A stretch of DNA of 64,000 bases from Burkholderia sp. Bp9142 (lineage in GTDB: Bacteria; Pseudomonadota; Gammaproteobacteria; Burkholderiales; Burkholderiaceae). Below are positions 27,053 through 35,714 of this stretch, piece after piece. The DNA lies in the NCBI RefSeq assembly GCF_003853415.1, contig NZ_QTPP01000014.1, positions 62,001 to 126,000 on the forward strand, in the 5' to 3' direction. Position 1 is the stretch's first letter. Each line of letters opens with the position of its first letter. A model generated the notes under the pieces. It saw nothing but the letters and a program-made list of their open reading frames with translations. It searched no databases and had not been told where the DNA came from. The position numbers were made by a program, and so were the translations under genes.

Positions 27053-28537
27053 TCAGGTAACCAGCTGCGCGCTGCCGAAACTGCCCGAATCCAGCAGCGC
27101 GGCCAGTTTTGCGAGCGCGGCGTCGATGCGCAGCGCGTCGATCCCGCCATAGCCGAACAGCAGCCCCGCGCGCGCCGCCGAGCCGACGTGGAACGCCGAG
27201 ATTCCGTACAGGCCGATGTCGTGCTGACGGGCGGCGCGGACCAGAGCGGCTTCGTCGAGCCCCGGTTTCAGGTGCGCGGCGAGGTGGATGCCGGCGGTCG
27301 GCACGATCGGTTCGAACCACGGCGCGAGTCCGCCGCGCAGATGCGCGAGCAGCATCGTGCGGCGCGCGTCGTAGTGCTTCCGCACGCGCCGCAGGTGCCG
27401 CGCGAAATCGCCTTCGAGCATGAAGCGCGCGAGCGCCGCCTGCGTCAGCGTGCAGGTGTGCCAGTCGACGATCTGCTTTGCCTTGGCGAGCGCGCCGCGC
27501 AGCGCGCGCGGCGGAATCGCGTAGCCGATCCGCAGTTCCGGAAAGATCGTCTTCGAGAACGTGCCGACGTACGCGACGAGGCCCGTGCGGTCGAGGCTCT
27601 TCAGCGACTCCACCGGCCGGCCCTCGAAGCGGAACTCGCCGTCGTAGTCGTCCTCGATGATCACCGCGCGGCGGCGCTGCGCCCATTCGAGCAGCGCGAC
27701 GCGCCGGTCCAGCGTCATCGGCATCCCGAGCGGGAACTGGTGCGACGGCGTCACGTAGACGAGCCGTGCATCGTCGGGCAGCCGCTCGGTGACGAGGCCG
27801 TGTGCATCGACCGGCACGCCGGTCACCGTCGCCCCGAGCGATGCGAATGCCGCGCGGGCCGGCGGATAGCCGGGATTCTCGACCGCGACGACGTCGCCCG
27901 GCCGGACGACCACGCGCGCGATCAGGTCGAGTGCCTGTTGCGCGCCTTGCGTGACGAGCACGTCGTCCCAGCCGCACGCGACCGCGCGGCTGAACGCGAC
28001 GTAGCGCGCGATCGCGCCGCGCAACTGCGGATCGCCGGCCGGGTCGTGGTACTGGCCGGGGCCGCGCGCCTGCTGGCGCAATGCGTGATGCAGGCAGCGG
28101 CGCCACGCATCGAACGGAAACAGCGTCTTGTCGGTCACGCCGCCGCGGAAGTCGAAGGCGGGCGCGTCCTGCGGCGCGGGCATCGCGAGCGCGTCCGGCA
28201 GGTCGTCCCACAGGGCGCGTGCATCGACCGCGTGGATGCGCGGCGTGTCCTCGACGAGCGACGGTGTCGACGCGACGGGCGCATGCGGAACCCGCGCGAG
28301 GCCGTCGGCGACGAACGTGCCGTCGCCTGCGCGCGTGTTCAGGTAGCCCTCGGCGACGAGACGCTCGAAGGCATCGAGCGTCGTCTTGCGCGACACGCCG
28401 AGCTGCTTCGCGAGATCGCGCGTCGACGGCAGCCGGGCGCCGCCCTCGAGCCGCCCGTCGATGATCGCGGTGCGCAATTGCCGGAAGATTTGCCCGGTCA
28501 GGTCGTGACGGCCTTCGATGCGGATCGCGATGTCCAT
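27053..28537 (-). CDS. MocR/PdxR-type transcriptional regulator (GntR helix-turn-helix fused to aminotransferase)
   Basis: This 494-residue protein has an N-terminal GntR-type winged helix (residues 10-78; LPSTRDLAKQLGVSRKTTLDAFERLVAEGYL). It is joined to a class I aminotransferase-like domain with probable PLP lysine K329 in VGTFSKTIFP and IEDDYDGEFRF. MocR proteins sense PLP or PLP-amino acid adducts to regulate vitamin B6 or amino-acid genes. It may control the downstream AhpD-like and cupin genes. Start chosen at MDIAIRIEG; an upstream methionine would add 27 unrelated residues. Confidence 0.93.
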   Translation of the reverse strand: MDIAIRIEGRHDLTGQIFRQLRTAIIDGRLEGGARLPSTRDLAKQLGVSRKTTLDAFERLVAEGYLNTRAGDGTFVADGLARVPHAPVASTPSLVEDTPRIHAVDARALWDDLPDALAMPAPQDAPAFDFRGGVTDKTLFPFDAWRRCLHHALRQQARGPGQYHDPAGDPQLRGAIARYVAFSRAVACGWDDVLVTQGAQQALDLIARVVVRPGDVVAVENPGYPPARAAFASLGATVTGVPVDAHGLVTERLPDDARLVYVTPSHQFPLGMPMTLDRRVALLEWAQRRRAVIIEDDYDGEFRFEGRPVESLKSLDRTGLVAYVGTFSKTIFPELRIGYAIPPRALRGALAKAKQIVDWHTCTLTQAALARFMLEGDFARHLRRVRKHYDARRTMLLAHLRGGLAPWFEPIVPTAGIHLAAHLKPGLDEAALVRAARQHDIGLYGISAFHVGSAARAGLLFGYGGIDALRIDAALAKLAALLDSGSFGSAQLVT

Positions 28538-28829
28538 CGCAGTGGTTACCTCGGGTGCCGGAATCTGATGCCGATCAGCATACCGGAAGTGCGTTGCCTG
28601 AATGGCCTCCGGGAACACGCGAGCGGCTTCGTGCGGCCCGGGACGGCGCGTGCCGTGGCGGCAACGATGAGCACCGCCCGCAAGCCCCGTCCGGATCCGT
28701 GAGATCGTGCTTCATGATGAATACCGGCGGGCCCGGCCTCCACCACACCCCGCGCACGGCGTCATTCGATTGGACCACCGCCCGCCGCTGCCTTACGATC
28801 CACCACAATCCCCGACCGGAGTGCTCCTC

Positions 28830-29747
28830 ATGCTGTCCGAAGACGAACTCGCGCTGCTCGATGCGATCCGCACCACCGGCAGCCTGTCGCGGGCGGCCGC
28901 GCGGCTCGGCAAGGCGCCGTCGACGGTGTCGCACGCCGCGCGGCAGCTCGAAACGCGCTTCGACGCGCTGCTGTTCGACCGCCGCGGCTACCGGCTGCAG
29001 CTCACGCCGGCCGGCCAGTTGCTGACCGACGAGGCGGCGCGCCTCGCGCTGGACGTCGCGCGGCTCACGCAGCGCGTGCGGCAGGTCGCGAGCGGCTGGG
29101 AGGACCGGCTGTGGATCGTCAGCGACGAGGTGCTGGAGTTCGACACGCTGCTGCCGGTCGTTCGCGCGTTCGATACGCTCGATTCGGGCGTGTCGCTGCG
29201 CTTCACGCACGAAGTGCTCGGCGGCACCTGGGAAGCGCTGCGCGACGGTCGCGCGGATCTGGTCGTCGGCGCGACCAACGAGCCGCCGGCGATTCCGGGC
29301 TTCAAGTGGTTCGAGCTCGGCGCGATGGAATGGGTGTTCGCGGTGTCGCCGCGCCACGCGCTTGCGTCGGCGGGCGAGCGGCTGACCCGGGACGCGATCG
29401 GCGCGCACCGCGCGGTCGTCGTCGCCGATTCGTCGCGGCGGGCCGTCGGCCGCGCGTATGGATTGCTCGGCGGCCAGGCGGTGCTCGCGGTGCCGTCGAT
29501 GCGCGCGAAGATCCTCGCGCAGCGCGACGGGCTCGGCGTCGGCTGGGTGCCGCGCCGGCGGGTCGCGTCGTTGCTCGCGCGCGGCGAGCTCGTGGAGAAG
29601 GAAACGGCCGACCCGCGCGAACCGAACGTGCTGTATGTCGCCTGGCGCGGCGAGCGCGACGGCCGCGCGCTGCGATGGTGGCTGGAGCAACTGCGCGAAC
29701 CGCGGCTCGCGCAGCGCCTGCTCGACGGGATCGACGTGTCGGGCTGA
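28830..29747 (+). CDS. LysR-family transcriptional regulator
   Basis: This 305-residue regulator has a winged helix at residues 5-60 (TTGSLSRAAARLGKAPSTVSHAARQLETRFDALLFDRRGY) and an effector domain with EVLGGTWEALRDGRADLVVGA. Start at MLSEDELALLDAI is the family beginning; an in-frame GTG at 28707 would add 41 unconserved residues. It lies upstream of an SDR gene in the same direction, and an inverted repeat in the gap between them (29785-29809) is the best operator candidate. The gap to the divergent MocR gene (28538-28829) shows no gene. Confidence 0.92.
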   Translation: MLSEDELALLDAIRTTGSLSRAAARLGKAPSTVSHAARQLETRFDALLFDRRGYRLQLTPAGQLLTDEAARLALDVARLTQRVRQVASGWEDRLWIVSDEVLEFDTLLPVVRAFDTLDSGVSLRFTHEVLGGTWEALRDGRADLVVGATNEPPAIPGFKWFELGAMEWVFAVSPRHALASAGERLTRDAIGAHRAVVVADSSRRAVGRAYGLLGGQAVLAVPSMRAKILAQRDGLGVGWVPRRRVASLLARGELVEKETADPREPNVLYVAWRGERDGRALRWWLEQLREPRLAQRLLDGIDVSG

Positions 29748-29784
29748 GGGGCAGGCGGGCACGCGACGGACCGGCCGCCGGCAA

Positions 29785-29809
29785 ACACGTTCGAAGATTT
29801 CGAACATGT
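29785..29809. promoter_or_regulatory. Inverted repeat upstream of the SDR gene, candidate LysR site
   Basis: GTTCGAA (29789-29795) and TTCGAAC (29799-29805) form a perfect palindrome around GAT, extended by ACA at 29785-29787 and TGT at 29807-29809. It lies 84 bp before the SDR start and is a natural target for the preceding LysR protein. Confidence 0.5.
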
Positions 29810-29892
29810 CTGCCGCGCCGGCCGTACGGCAACGCCGGGCGCCGCGCGCATCCTGTGTTCACGGTCAACTCACCGGTTCACAGGAGAACATC

Positions 29893-30642
29893 ATGCAACG
29901 CTTCGAAGGAAAGACGGTACTCGTCACGGGCGGCAACAGCGGCATCGGCCTGGCGGCCGCACGGGCATTCGCGGCCGAAGGCGCGCGGGTCATCATCACC
30001 GGCCGCGACGAGCAGACGCTCGCCGCCGCGCGCGAGACGCTCGGCGACGGCGCGCTCGCGATCCGCAACGAGGCCGGCAGCGTCGCGTCGGCGCGGGCGC
30101 TGGCGGACGCGATCGAAGCGTCCGGCGCGCGGCTCGACGCCGTGTTCATCAATGCGGGCGTCGCGAAACTCGCGCCGTTCGCGGATAGCGACGAGGCGAT
30201 GTGGGACCTCGTGTTCAACACCAACGTGAAGGGCGCGTACTTCCAGATCCAGGCGCTCGTCCCGCTGCTGAACCGCGGTGCGTCGATCGTGATCAACGGT
30301 TCGATCAACGCGCACATCGGGATGCCGGGTTCGTCCGTGTATGCGGCGAGCAAGGCGGCCGTCAATTCGTTCGCGAAGACGCTGTCGACGGAACTGCTGG
30401 CGCACGGCGTGCGGGTGAACGTGGTGAGCCCCGGGCCGGTCCAGACGCCGCTGTACGGCAAGCTCGGCCTCGATGCCGCGACGCTCGACGAGACGGCCGA
30501 CAAGATCAAGGGCCTCGTCCCGATCGGCCGGTTCGGCACGCCGGACGAAATCGCGTCGACGGTGCTGCACCTGAGCGCGCCCGAGTCCGCGTTCATCGTC
30601 GGCGCGGAAATCATCGCATCGGGTGGAATGGGCTTGCTCTGA
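29893..30642 (+). CDS. Short-chain dehydrogenase/reductase (SDR)
   Basis: This 249-residue oxidoreductase has the NAD(P)-binding motif VTGGNSGIG (residues 11-19), FINAGV in place of the usual NNAG, and catalytic S137, Y150 and K154 in VYAASKAAV. The arginine after the first strand (TGRDE) suits NADP preference. The ribosome site AGGAG precedes ATG 29893. It is probably induced through the adjacent LysR regulator. Substrate unknown. Confidence 0.92.
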   Translation: MQRFEGKTVLVTGGNSGIGLAAARAFAAEGARVIITGRDEQTLAAARETLGDGALAIRNEAGSVASARALADAIEASGARLDAVFINAGVAKLAPFADSDEAMWDLVFNTNVKGAYFQIQALVPLLNRGASIVINGSINAHIGMPGSSVYAASKAAVNSFAKTLSTELLAHGVRVNVVSPGPVQTPLYGKLGLDAATLDETADKIKGLVPIGRFGTPDEIASTVLHLSAPESAFIVGAEIIASGGMGLL

Positions 30643-30713
30643 GCGCGAACCCGGCGGGGCGGCACCACATGACGCGATGTCGGGTGGCGCGGCCCCGCCG
30701 TCGGATCACATGG

Positions 30714-32366
30714 CTAGCGCGATGCACAGGCGTCACGGGTCTCGTCGGCCCGATCGCGCGCGTGGAGCTGGGTCACCGTCAGCCCCGAGAACGTCGCGCT
30801 TCCCTGCTCGGCGAACACGGCGACGCGGTCCGCATCGAGCGGCGGAAAGATCAGGTCAGTGAGCGCGACGCGACCGCCGTTCGCGAACACTTCGACCGAG
30901 CCGCGATCGACGACGATCTCGAGCTGCAAGCGTCCGTGCTCGAGCGGCAGATCGACGATGTGCTCGCGGCTGAACGTGCCGGCGAAATCCGTCGTGCCGG
31001 ATCGGGAGCGGTCGAGCGTCAGCGTGCGCCTCGCGGTGTCGTACACGATCCGGGTGCCGATCGCGCCGTCCGCCGAGCCGCGGACGATCAAGCCCGCGCG
31101 GGCCGCGCCCCGCGGCGTGATCGTCACCGTGATGCGCTGCACGACCCCGCGCGTCGCGGCCGACAGCGCGCGCGTGGCGGATTCGACGTTCAGGTCGCCT
31201 TCATGCACGGCGGGCCGTGTGTCGGCCCACGCATCGAACGCAGCGGCCGGCGTCGCGACGAGCGTCGGTTCGCCGCCGATCGTCTTCAGCGCAAGTTCGC
31301 GCGGCAACGCCGTCGCGCCGCGCCAGGGTGCCGTCGGCACTTTCGCCGCATAGTCCCAGTTGCTCATCCATGCAATCGCGACAGGGCGCGCGCCCGGCGC
31401 GCCGGAGAACGTCCCGGCCGCATAGAAGTCGGCGCCATGATCGACCCAGCGGAATTGCGCGGGATCGGAACCGGCCGGCGCGACGCGATCGGGCACGAAC
31501 GTGCGGCCGTCGAAGTCGCCGACGAAATACATCGCGCCGGAACCGCCGGCGATCGACCACGGGTTGACGTTGACGATCATCACCCACTTGATGTGCCGGG
31601 GATCGTCGTCGACGGGCAGCGGCACGAGGTCGGGCATTTCCCACAGCACGCCCGCATGGGGCACGGCCGGCAGCGTGAAGTCGCTCAGGAACGACCAGTG
31701 GATCAGGTCGTCGGAACGGTAGAGCTTCACGACCTGCGCGTCGGCGACGACGGTCGTCATCAGCCAGTAGCGTCCCGGCGCATACCACGACACCTTCGGG
31801 TCGCGGAACTGCTTCGATTCCGGATCGAGCGTGAGCACCGGATTGTGCGCGTAGGGCTGCCACGTCGCGCCGTGGTCGAGGCTGTACGCGAGCGACTGCG
31901 CCTGCGTGCCGGGTGCGTGACCGGAACCGGCCTTGTAGACGCTCGTATAAAGCGCGACGAGCGGCGTTGCGCCCGGCGCGCCGAGGCCGGACGTGTTGTG
32001 CGTGTCGGCGACGATCGAGCCGGAGAAGATTTCCTCCGTGGCATTCGCGCGCATCGCGACGGGCTGCTCGCGCCAGTGGACGAGGTCGGTGCTGACCGCA
32101 TGGCCCCACGACATGTTGCCCCAGTCGTGGCCGAGCGGGTTGTACTGGTAGAACAGGTGATAGCGGCCGTTTTCGTAAACGAGGCCGTTCGGGTCGTTCA
32201 TCCAGTTGCGTTGCGGCGTGTAATGGATGGCGGGGCGCCATTGCGGCGTCGCGCTCGCGCTCGCGGGCGATGCGGCGCAAGCCGCGTGTGCGGTCTGCAT
32301 GCCGGCCGCAACGGCGAGCAGCATCCCGGCGAGCCGGAAGGAAAAGCGGAAAAACGTCGATCTCAT
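30714..32366 (-). CDS. Glycoside hydrolase family 32 (levanase/fructan hydrolase), secreted
   Basis: This 550-residue enzyme has a signal peptide (residues 1-28, ending TAHA). The five-bladed catalytic domain carries the GH32 residues nucleophile D58 in WMNDPNG, transition-state D189 in FRDPK and acid/base E243 in WEMPDL (E-M-P instead of the common E-C-P). A C-terminal beta-sandwich starts near residue 410. It hydrolyses beta-fructans such as levan or inulin, or sucrose. It lies downstream of the levansucrase gene in the same direction, 154 bp apart. Start at MRSTFFRF chosen because it gives a proper signal peptide. Confidence 0.92.
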   Translation of the reverse strand: MRSTFFRFSFRLAGMLLAVAAGMQTAHAACAASPASASATPQWRPAIHYTPQRNWMNDPNGLVYENGRYHLFYQYNPLGHDWGNMSWGHAVSTDLVHWREQPVAMRANATEEIFSGSIVADTHNTSGLGAPGATPLVALYTSVYKAGSGHAPGTQAQSLAYSLDHGATWQPYAHNPVLTLDPESKQFRDPKVSWYAPGRYWLMTTVVADAQVVKLYRSDDLIHWSFLSDFTLPAVPHAGVLWEMPDLVPLPVDDDPRHIKWVMIVNVNPWSIAGGSGAMYFVGDFDGRTFVPDRVAPAGSDPAQFRWVDHGADFYAAGTFSGAPGARPVAIAWMSNWDYAAKVPTAPWRGATALPRELALKTIGGEPTLVATPAAAFDAWADTRPAVHEGDLNVESATRALSAATRGVVQRITVTITPRGAARAGLIVRGSADGAIGTRIVYDTARRTLTLDRSRSGTTDFAGTFSREHIVDLPLEHGRLQLEIVVDRGSVEVFANGGRVALTDLIFPPLDADRVAVFAEQGSATFSGLTVTQLHARDRADETRDACASR

Positions 32367-32520
32367 GCGGGGTTCCGTGCTCCGCTGCGCGAAGCGGGAA
32401 AAATGGGCGCATGCCGCGAACAACGGCGGCATGCGCGGTCTGCGGAACAAAAGGGACAGGCGCACACGCGACACGCGCGATGCGCGCCTGCTGAACCGGC
32501 CGGCTACGCGGCCACGGCCG

Positions 32521-34098
32521 TTACGGCCGGGTGCCCGGGCCGTCGTTGTGACCGGCGCCCGTTGCCGGCAGGTTCGACGGGATGTCGCCGTAACCGCCGA
32601 GGCCGCCGCGCCCGTAGGTGCGGTCGACCGTGGTCGACGTGCCGTTGATGTTGACCTTCACCGTCGGCGCGAGCGTGCCGCCGCGGCGCGGGCCGATCGC
32701 ATCGATGAACGACTCGACGAGCCCGCCCGGCATCACGAAGTGCGAATACGACTGGAACTCGCGCGGGTTCTGGTTCGGGTCCTGCGAATACGGCGCCCCG
32801 GCCGGTGCGGAGAAGTCGGTCGGGTTGCCGAGCACGAGGCCGCTGCCGCCGTTCAGCGGCAGGAAGTCGCTGCGGATGCCGTTGCCGACGAAGCCGTACA
32901 CGCCGTCCGGGCCGTCGACACCGGCCGCCATCGTCGTGCGGTGGCTGATCGTGAACAGGTAGTACTTGCCGTCCTTCAGGTAGATCTGCGGACGCTCGGT
33001 CTGGTCGTCGACGCAGTTCGCCGACAGGATCGGCGGCAGGAACTTCCATTCGGTGAGCTGCGGGTTCGTCGCGACCGCCAGGCCGACGTTGGCCTTTTGA
33101 TACACTGCGCCCGAGTTCATCACGGCGTTGAGGTCTTCCTTGTACGGATCGTTCGGCGCGTAGCCGAGGTCGGCCTCGGTACAGGTCCGGGCGCCGCGCT
33201 GGCCGCCCGTGTTGCCTTCGAACACCATGTAGGTCTTGCCCGGATGCGCGGGATCGGTGAACACGAACGGATCGCGGAACGAGAAGTAGGTGTTCTGCTG
33301 GCCGCTCTGGTAGTAGTTGCCGTCCGGCTGCAGCAGCGCCTTGTGATTGTCGAAGCCGGTGAACCACACGTGCTTGTCGTCGGCCTGGATGTGGCCGTCG
33401 GCGCGCGTGATGATCGCCTGCGGCGCCGTGATGTCGGCCCCGCCCGGCGCCGAGCGGTTGAACGACGTCGCGGTGTAGTAGAGGCTGACGTTGTCGCCGT
33501 GCGTGAGGCGCGCCGAGCCCGACCATTCGGCGTTGTTGGTCATCGGCGACGTGCCGAACACCTTGGCGCTCGCGCCGTCCGGGAACAGATGGCCGCCCCA
33601 GGTCCAGCCGCCGTTCGCGGGCCGCTGCGACGCGGGAATGCCGGCGCGGCGATAGAAGAAGCCGATGCGCGCGTGGACGTGGCGGTCATCGAACGTGTAG
33701 CCCGCGTGCGGATCGGCGGTGAGCGAGAAGATCACTTCCCAGCCCTTGTAGCTGAGCTGGTTCGCGCGCAGGTCGGCCAGCGGCCAGGTGTCCCACACCC
33801 ACACGTTCGAGTTGATCAGCGGGAAATCCTGCGGGATGTCGGGCATCGTCAGCGCTTGCGGCAGCGAATTCTTGTCGGCGCCGGCCGTGTGCGACTGCGC
33901 GACGATCTGACGGATGTCCGCGCGGGTCCAGCGCATCGTGAAGTTGCCTTCGGGGTCGTATGCCTGCTGCGTGTGAGGCGTCGGCGTGGGAGCGCCGGCG
34001 GTCTGCGCATGCGCAGCGGACGCGAAGGCGGCCAGTGCGGCGCCGGCGAACAGCAAACGTTTGGCCGCGGTCGAACGGCAAAAAGGAAAATAGGTCAT
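32521..34098 (-). CDS. Glycoside hydrolase family 68 levansucrase
   Basis: This 525-residue enzyme (from the start at 34098) makes levan from sucrose by transferring fructose, or hydrolyses sucrose. Catalytic residues are nucleophile D103 in VWDTWP, D276 in FRDPFVF and acid/base E368 in DQTERPQIY. A signal-like segment KRLLFAGAALAAFASAAHAQ covers residues 13-32. A further in-frame ATG at 34152 would fall inside an operator with no ribosome site, so the later start is preferred. It is controlled by a LacI-type promoter (34151-34195) and paired with the GH32 enzyme: one builds levan, the other degrades it. Confidence 0.92.
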   Translation of the reverse strand: MTYFPFCRSTAAKRLLFAGAALAAFASAAHAQTAGAPTPTPHTQQAYDPEGNFTMRWTRADIRQIVAQSHTAGADKNSLPQALTMPDIPQDFPLINSNVWVWDTWPLADLRANQLSYKGWEVIFSLTADPHAGYTFDDRHVHARIGFFYRRAGIPASQRPANGGWTWGGHLFPDGASAKVFGTSPMTNNAEWSGSARLTHGDNVSLYYTATSFNRSAPGGADITAPQAIITRADGHIQADDKHVWFTGFDNHKALLQPDGNYYQSGQQNTYFSFRDPFVFTDPAHPGKTYMVFEGNTGGQRGARTCTEADLGYAPNDPYKEDLNAVMNSGAVYQKANVGLAVATNPQLTEWKFLPPILSANCVDDQTERPQIYLKDGKYYLFTISHRTTMAAGVDGPDGVYGFVGNGIRSDFLPLNGGSGLVLGNPTDFSAPAGAPYSQDPNQNPREFQSYSHFVMPGGLVESFIDAIGPRRGGTLAPTVKVNINGTSTTVDRTYGRGGLGGYGDIPSNLPATGAGHNDGPGTRP

Positions 34099-34150
34099 CT
34101 CGGCGTTGTTTCCATTGACGGTGAAAAGGAACGGCTGAAGTGGTGTCGAC

Positions 34151-34168
34151 ATCCAAACCGGTTTGGAT
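34151..34168. promoter_or_regulatory. LacI-type operator O1
   Basis: ATCCAAACCGGTTTGGAT is a perfect 18-bp palindrome with the central CG expected of LacI/GalR-family operators. It overlaps the -10 box and the expected transcription start of the levansucrase gene, so a bound repressor would block initiation. Confidence 0.82.
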
Positions 34169-34195
34169 GCTATTTCAAACCGGTTTGGACGTCAA
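34167..34195 (-). promoter_or_regulatory. Sigma-70 promoter of the levansucrase gene
   Basis: On the minus strand, -35 TTGACG (34190-34195) and -10 TAGCAT (34167-34172) are separated by exactly 17 bp. The spacer is occupied by operator O2. The predicted start of transcription near 34160 gives a leader of about 60 bases before the start codon at 34098. Confidence 0.65.
34176..34187. promoter_or_regulatory. LacI-type operator O2
   Basis: CAAACCGGTTTG is a second palindrome with the same core as O1. Its centre is 22 bp from that of O1, two helical turns, so both would face the same side of DNA. It sits between the -35 and -10 boxes. Confidence 0.8.
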
Positions 34196-34285
34196 AAGAT
34201 AAATATTTGACGGTAATAACTACCATTCGGAAATAATTGCCTCAAAACGGCATGGACCGATGGAAAACACAATGCGAGGAGCGAC

Positions 34286-35299
34286 GTGAAGGTGAATCTG
34301 AAGGCGTTGTCGGACGCGCTCGGGCTGTCGCGCACGACGGTCAGCCGTGCGCTGAACGGCTATGACGACGTGAGCGAGGCGACCCGCGAGCGCGTGATGA
34401 AGGCCGCGCGCGAACTCGGCTATGTCGCGGATCCGACCGCGCGGCGGCTGGCGACGGGGCGCTCGGATGCGATCGGCATCGTGTACCCGTTCGGCGTGGG
34501 CGATCTCGGTGATCCGCGCTTCGGCGAAGTCGTCGCGGGCATCACCGAGCGGCTCGCCGAACGCAATCTCGACTTCATCATCGCGGCCGCGCGGCCGAAC
34601 GCCGAGCTGGACACGTATCGACGGCTCGTCGACGGCAAGCTCGTCGACGGGCTGATCGTCGCGCGCACGCAGGTCGACGATCCGCGCCTCGCGTACCTGC
34701 GGTCGAGCGCGTTTCCATACGTCGCGTATGGCCGCACGCAGGCCGCCGAGCCTTACGCATGGTTCGATTTCGACAACGAGGCGGGCGCACGCGATGCCGT
34801 GCGGCGCCTGATCGGCTTCGGTCATCGCCGCATCGCGATGATCAGTGCGCCGCTGTCGCTCAATTTCGCGATGCAGCGTCGCGCCGGCTATCTCGCGGCG
34901 CTGCGCGAAGCCGGCATCGAACCCGATCCGGCGCTGCTGGTCGAGTGTCCGTTTACGTGCGACGGCGGACAGCAGGGCGCGCAGGCGCTGCTCGCGCGGG
35001 CCGAACGGCCGACGGCGCTGCTCGTCGACAACAATATCGCGGGCGGCGGCGCGTTCCGCGCGCTGGTCGACAGCGGCTTGCGCCTGGGGCGGGACATCTC
35101 GTTGATCGTCTATGACGGCGTGCCGTCGGACGTTGCGCATCCGTACCGGGTGACGGCAGTGGTGCAGCCGACCGGACACGCGACCGGACGTGCGCTGGCG
35201 GACTTGATGCTGGGGCTGCTCGCGGACGGCGCGCGCGGCCAGCGGCTCGAAATGCCGGTGATCGAGGCCGGCGATACGGACGGACCGCCGCACGGCTAG
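34286..35299 (+). CDS. LacI-family transcriptional regulator of the levan/sucrose locus
   Basis: This 337-residue repressor starts at GTG 34286 after the ribosome site GCGAGGAGC. Its N-terminus MKVNLKALSDALGLSRTTVSRALNGYDDVS is the LacI DNA-binding headpiece with hinge. A periplasmic-binding-protein-like core follows, with GIVYPFGVGDLGDPRFGEVVAGI. It is divergent from levansucrase, and two CAAACCGGTTTG palindromes lie in the shared gap, the natural targets. The inducer is probably sucrose, fructose or a fructose phosphate; inferred from the target genes. Confidence 0.93.
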   Translation: MKVNLKALSDALGLSRTTVSRALNGYDDVSEATRERVMKAARELGYVADPTARRLATGRSDAIGIVYPFGVGDLGDPRFGEVVAGITERLAERNLDFIIAAARPNAELDTYRRLVDGKLVDGLIVARTQVDDPRLAYLRSSAFPYVAYGRTQAAEPYAWFDFDNEAGARDAVRRLIGFGHRRIAMISAPLSLNFAMQRRAGYLAALREAGIEPDPALLVECPFTCDGGQQGAQALLARAERPTALLVDNNIAGGGAFRALVDSGLRLGRDISLIVYDGVPSDVAHPYRVTAVVQPTGHATGRALADLMLGLLADGARGQRLEMPVIEAGDTDGPPHG

Positions 35300-35400
35300 C
35301 CGATGCGGTGGCGCGAACGGAGCGCGAGCGGCGACGAACGTTGCGCGGCGCGCCGCCGCCGCAAAAGCCATGACGCCGACAGGGCCGAATGCGGCGTCAC

Positions 35401-35415
35401 TAGACGACCGGTCTA
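35401..35415. promoter_or_regulatory. TetR-type operator, copy 1
   Basis: TAGACGACCGGTCTA: inverted TAGAC/GTCTA arms with a 5-bp spacer, resembling operators of NemR/AcrR-like TetR proteins that control Old Yellow Enzyme genes. Confidence 0.55.
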
Positions 35416-35542
35416 ATCCGGGGATATCATCCGGTCTCAATGAATGCGACGCCGCTCCTGACGCGCAACCCGGACGCGAAAATGCCATCTCGCGCCGCCA
35501 TGCTGGTCGTGCAGGAGACGTCGTCTTTTTTCGAGCGTCTTC

Positions 35543-35557
35543 TAGACGACTGGTCTA
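35543..35557. promoter_or_regulatory. TetR-type operator, copy 2
   Basis: TAGACGACTGGTCTA differs from copy 1 by a single base and lies 142 bp further on in the same orientation, 158 bp upstream of the DJ-1-type gene. It directly precedes TAATAG, a possible -10 region. Confidence 0.55.
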
Positions 35558-35714
35558 ATAGGCGCGAGCAACATTTTCGATCCGTGGCCGGCACGTTGAC
35601 GCGTGCCAGCGGACTAACCGGCAGGCGCGTCGTCGTCGCCGGCACGCGGCGTGCGTCACGCTGGCTGCCGCCCGCGACGCGGCCCGTTCCCCCATTTCGA
35701 AGGAGTGTCTGATC

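Larger units (their letters stand above)
35300..35714. other. Regulatory gap with two operator copies but no regulator gene
   Basis: This 415-bp gap between lacI-type and DJ-1-type genes carries two 15-bp copies of TAGAC-N5-GTCTA. The DNA between them shows no family I can recognise in any frame; a possible reading frame from 35440 has no similarity visible by eye. It may be the remains of a lost regulator gene. Confidence 0.4.

Noticed and set aside
34098-34152. Levansucrase start at ATG 34152
   Set aside because: The codon lies inside operator O1, a few bases from the predicted transcription start, without a ribosome site.
35440-35712. A 90-codon frame between the TetR-type operators, considered as the missing regulator
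   Set aside because: No helix-turn-helix or TetR pattern in its translation; kept only as unexplained DNA.
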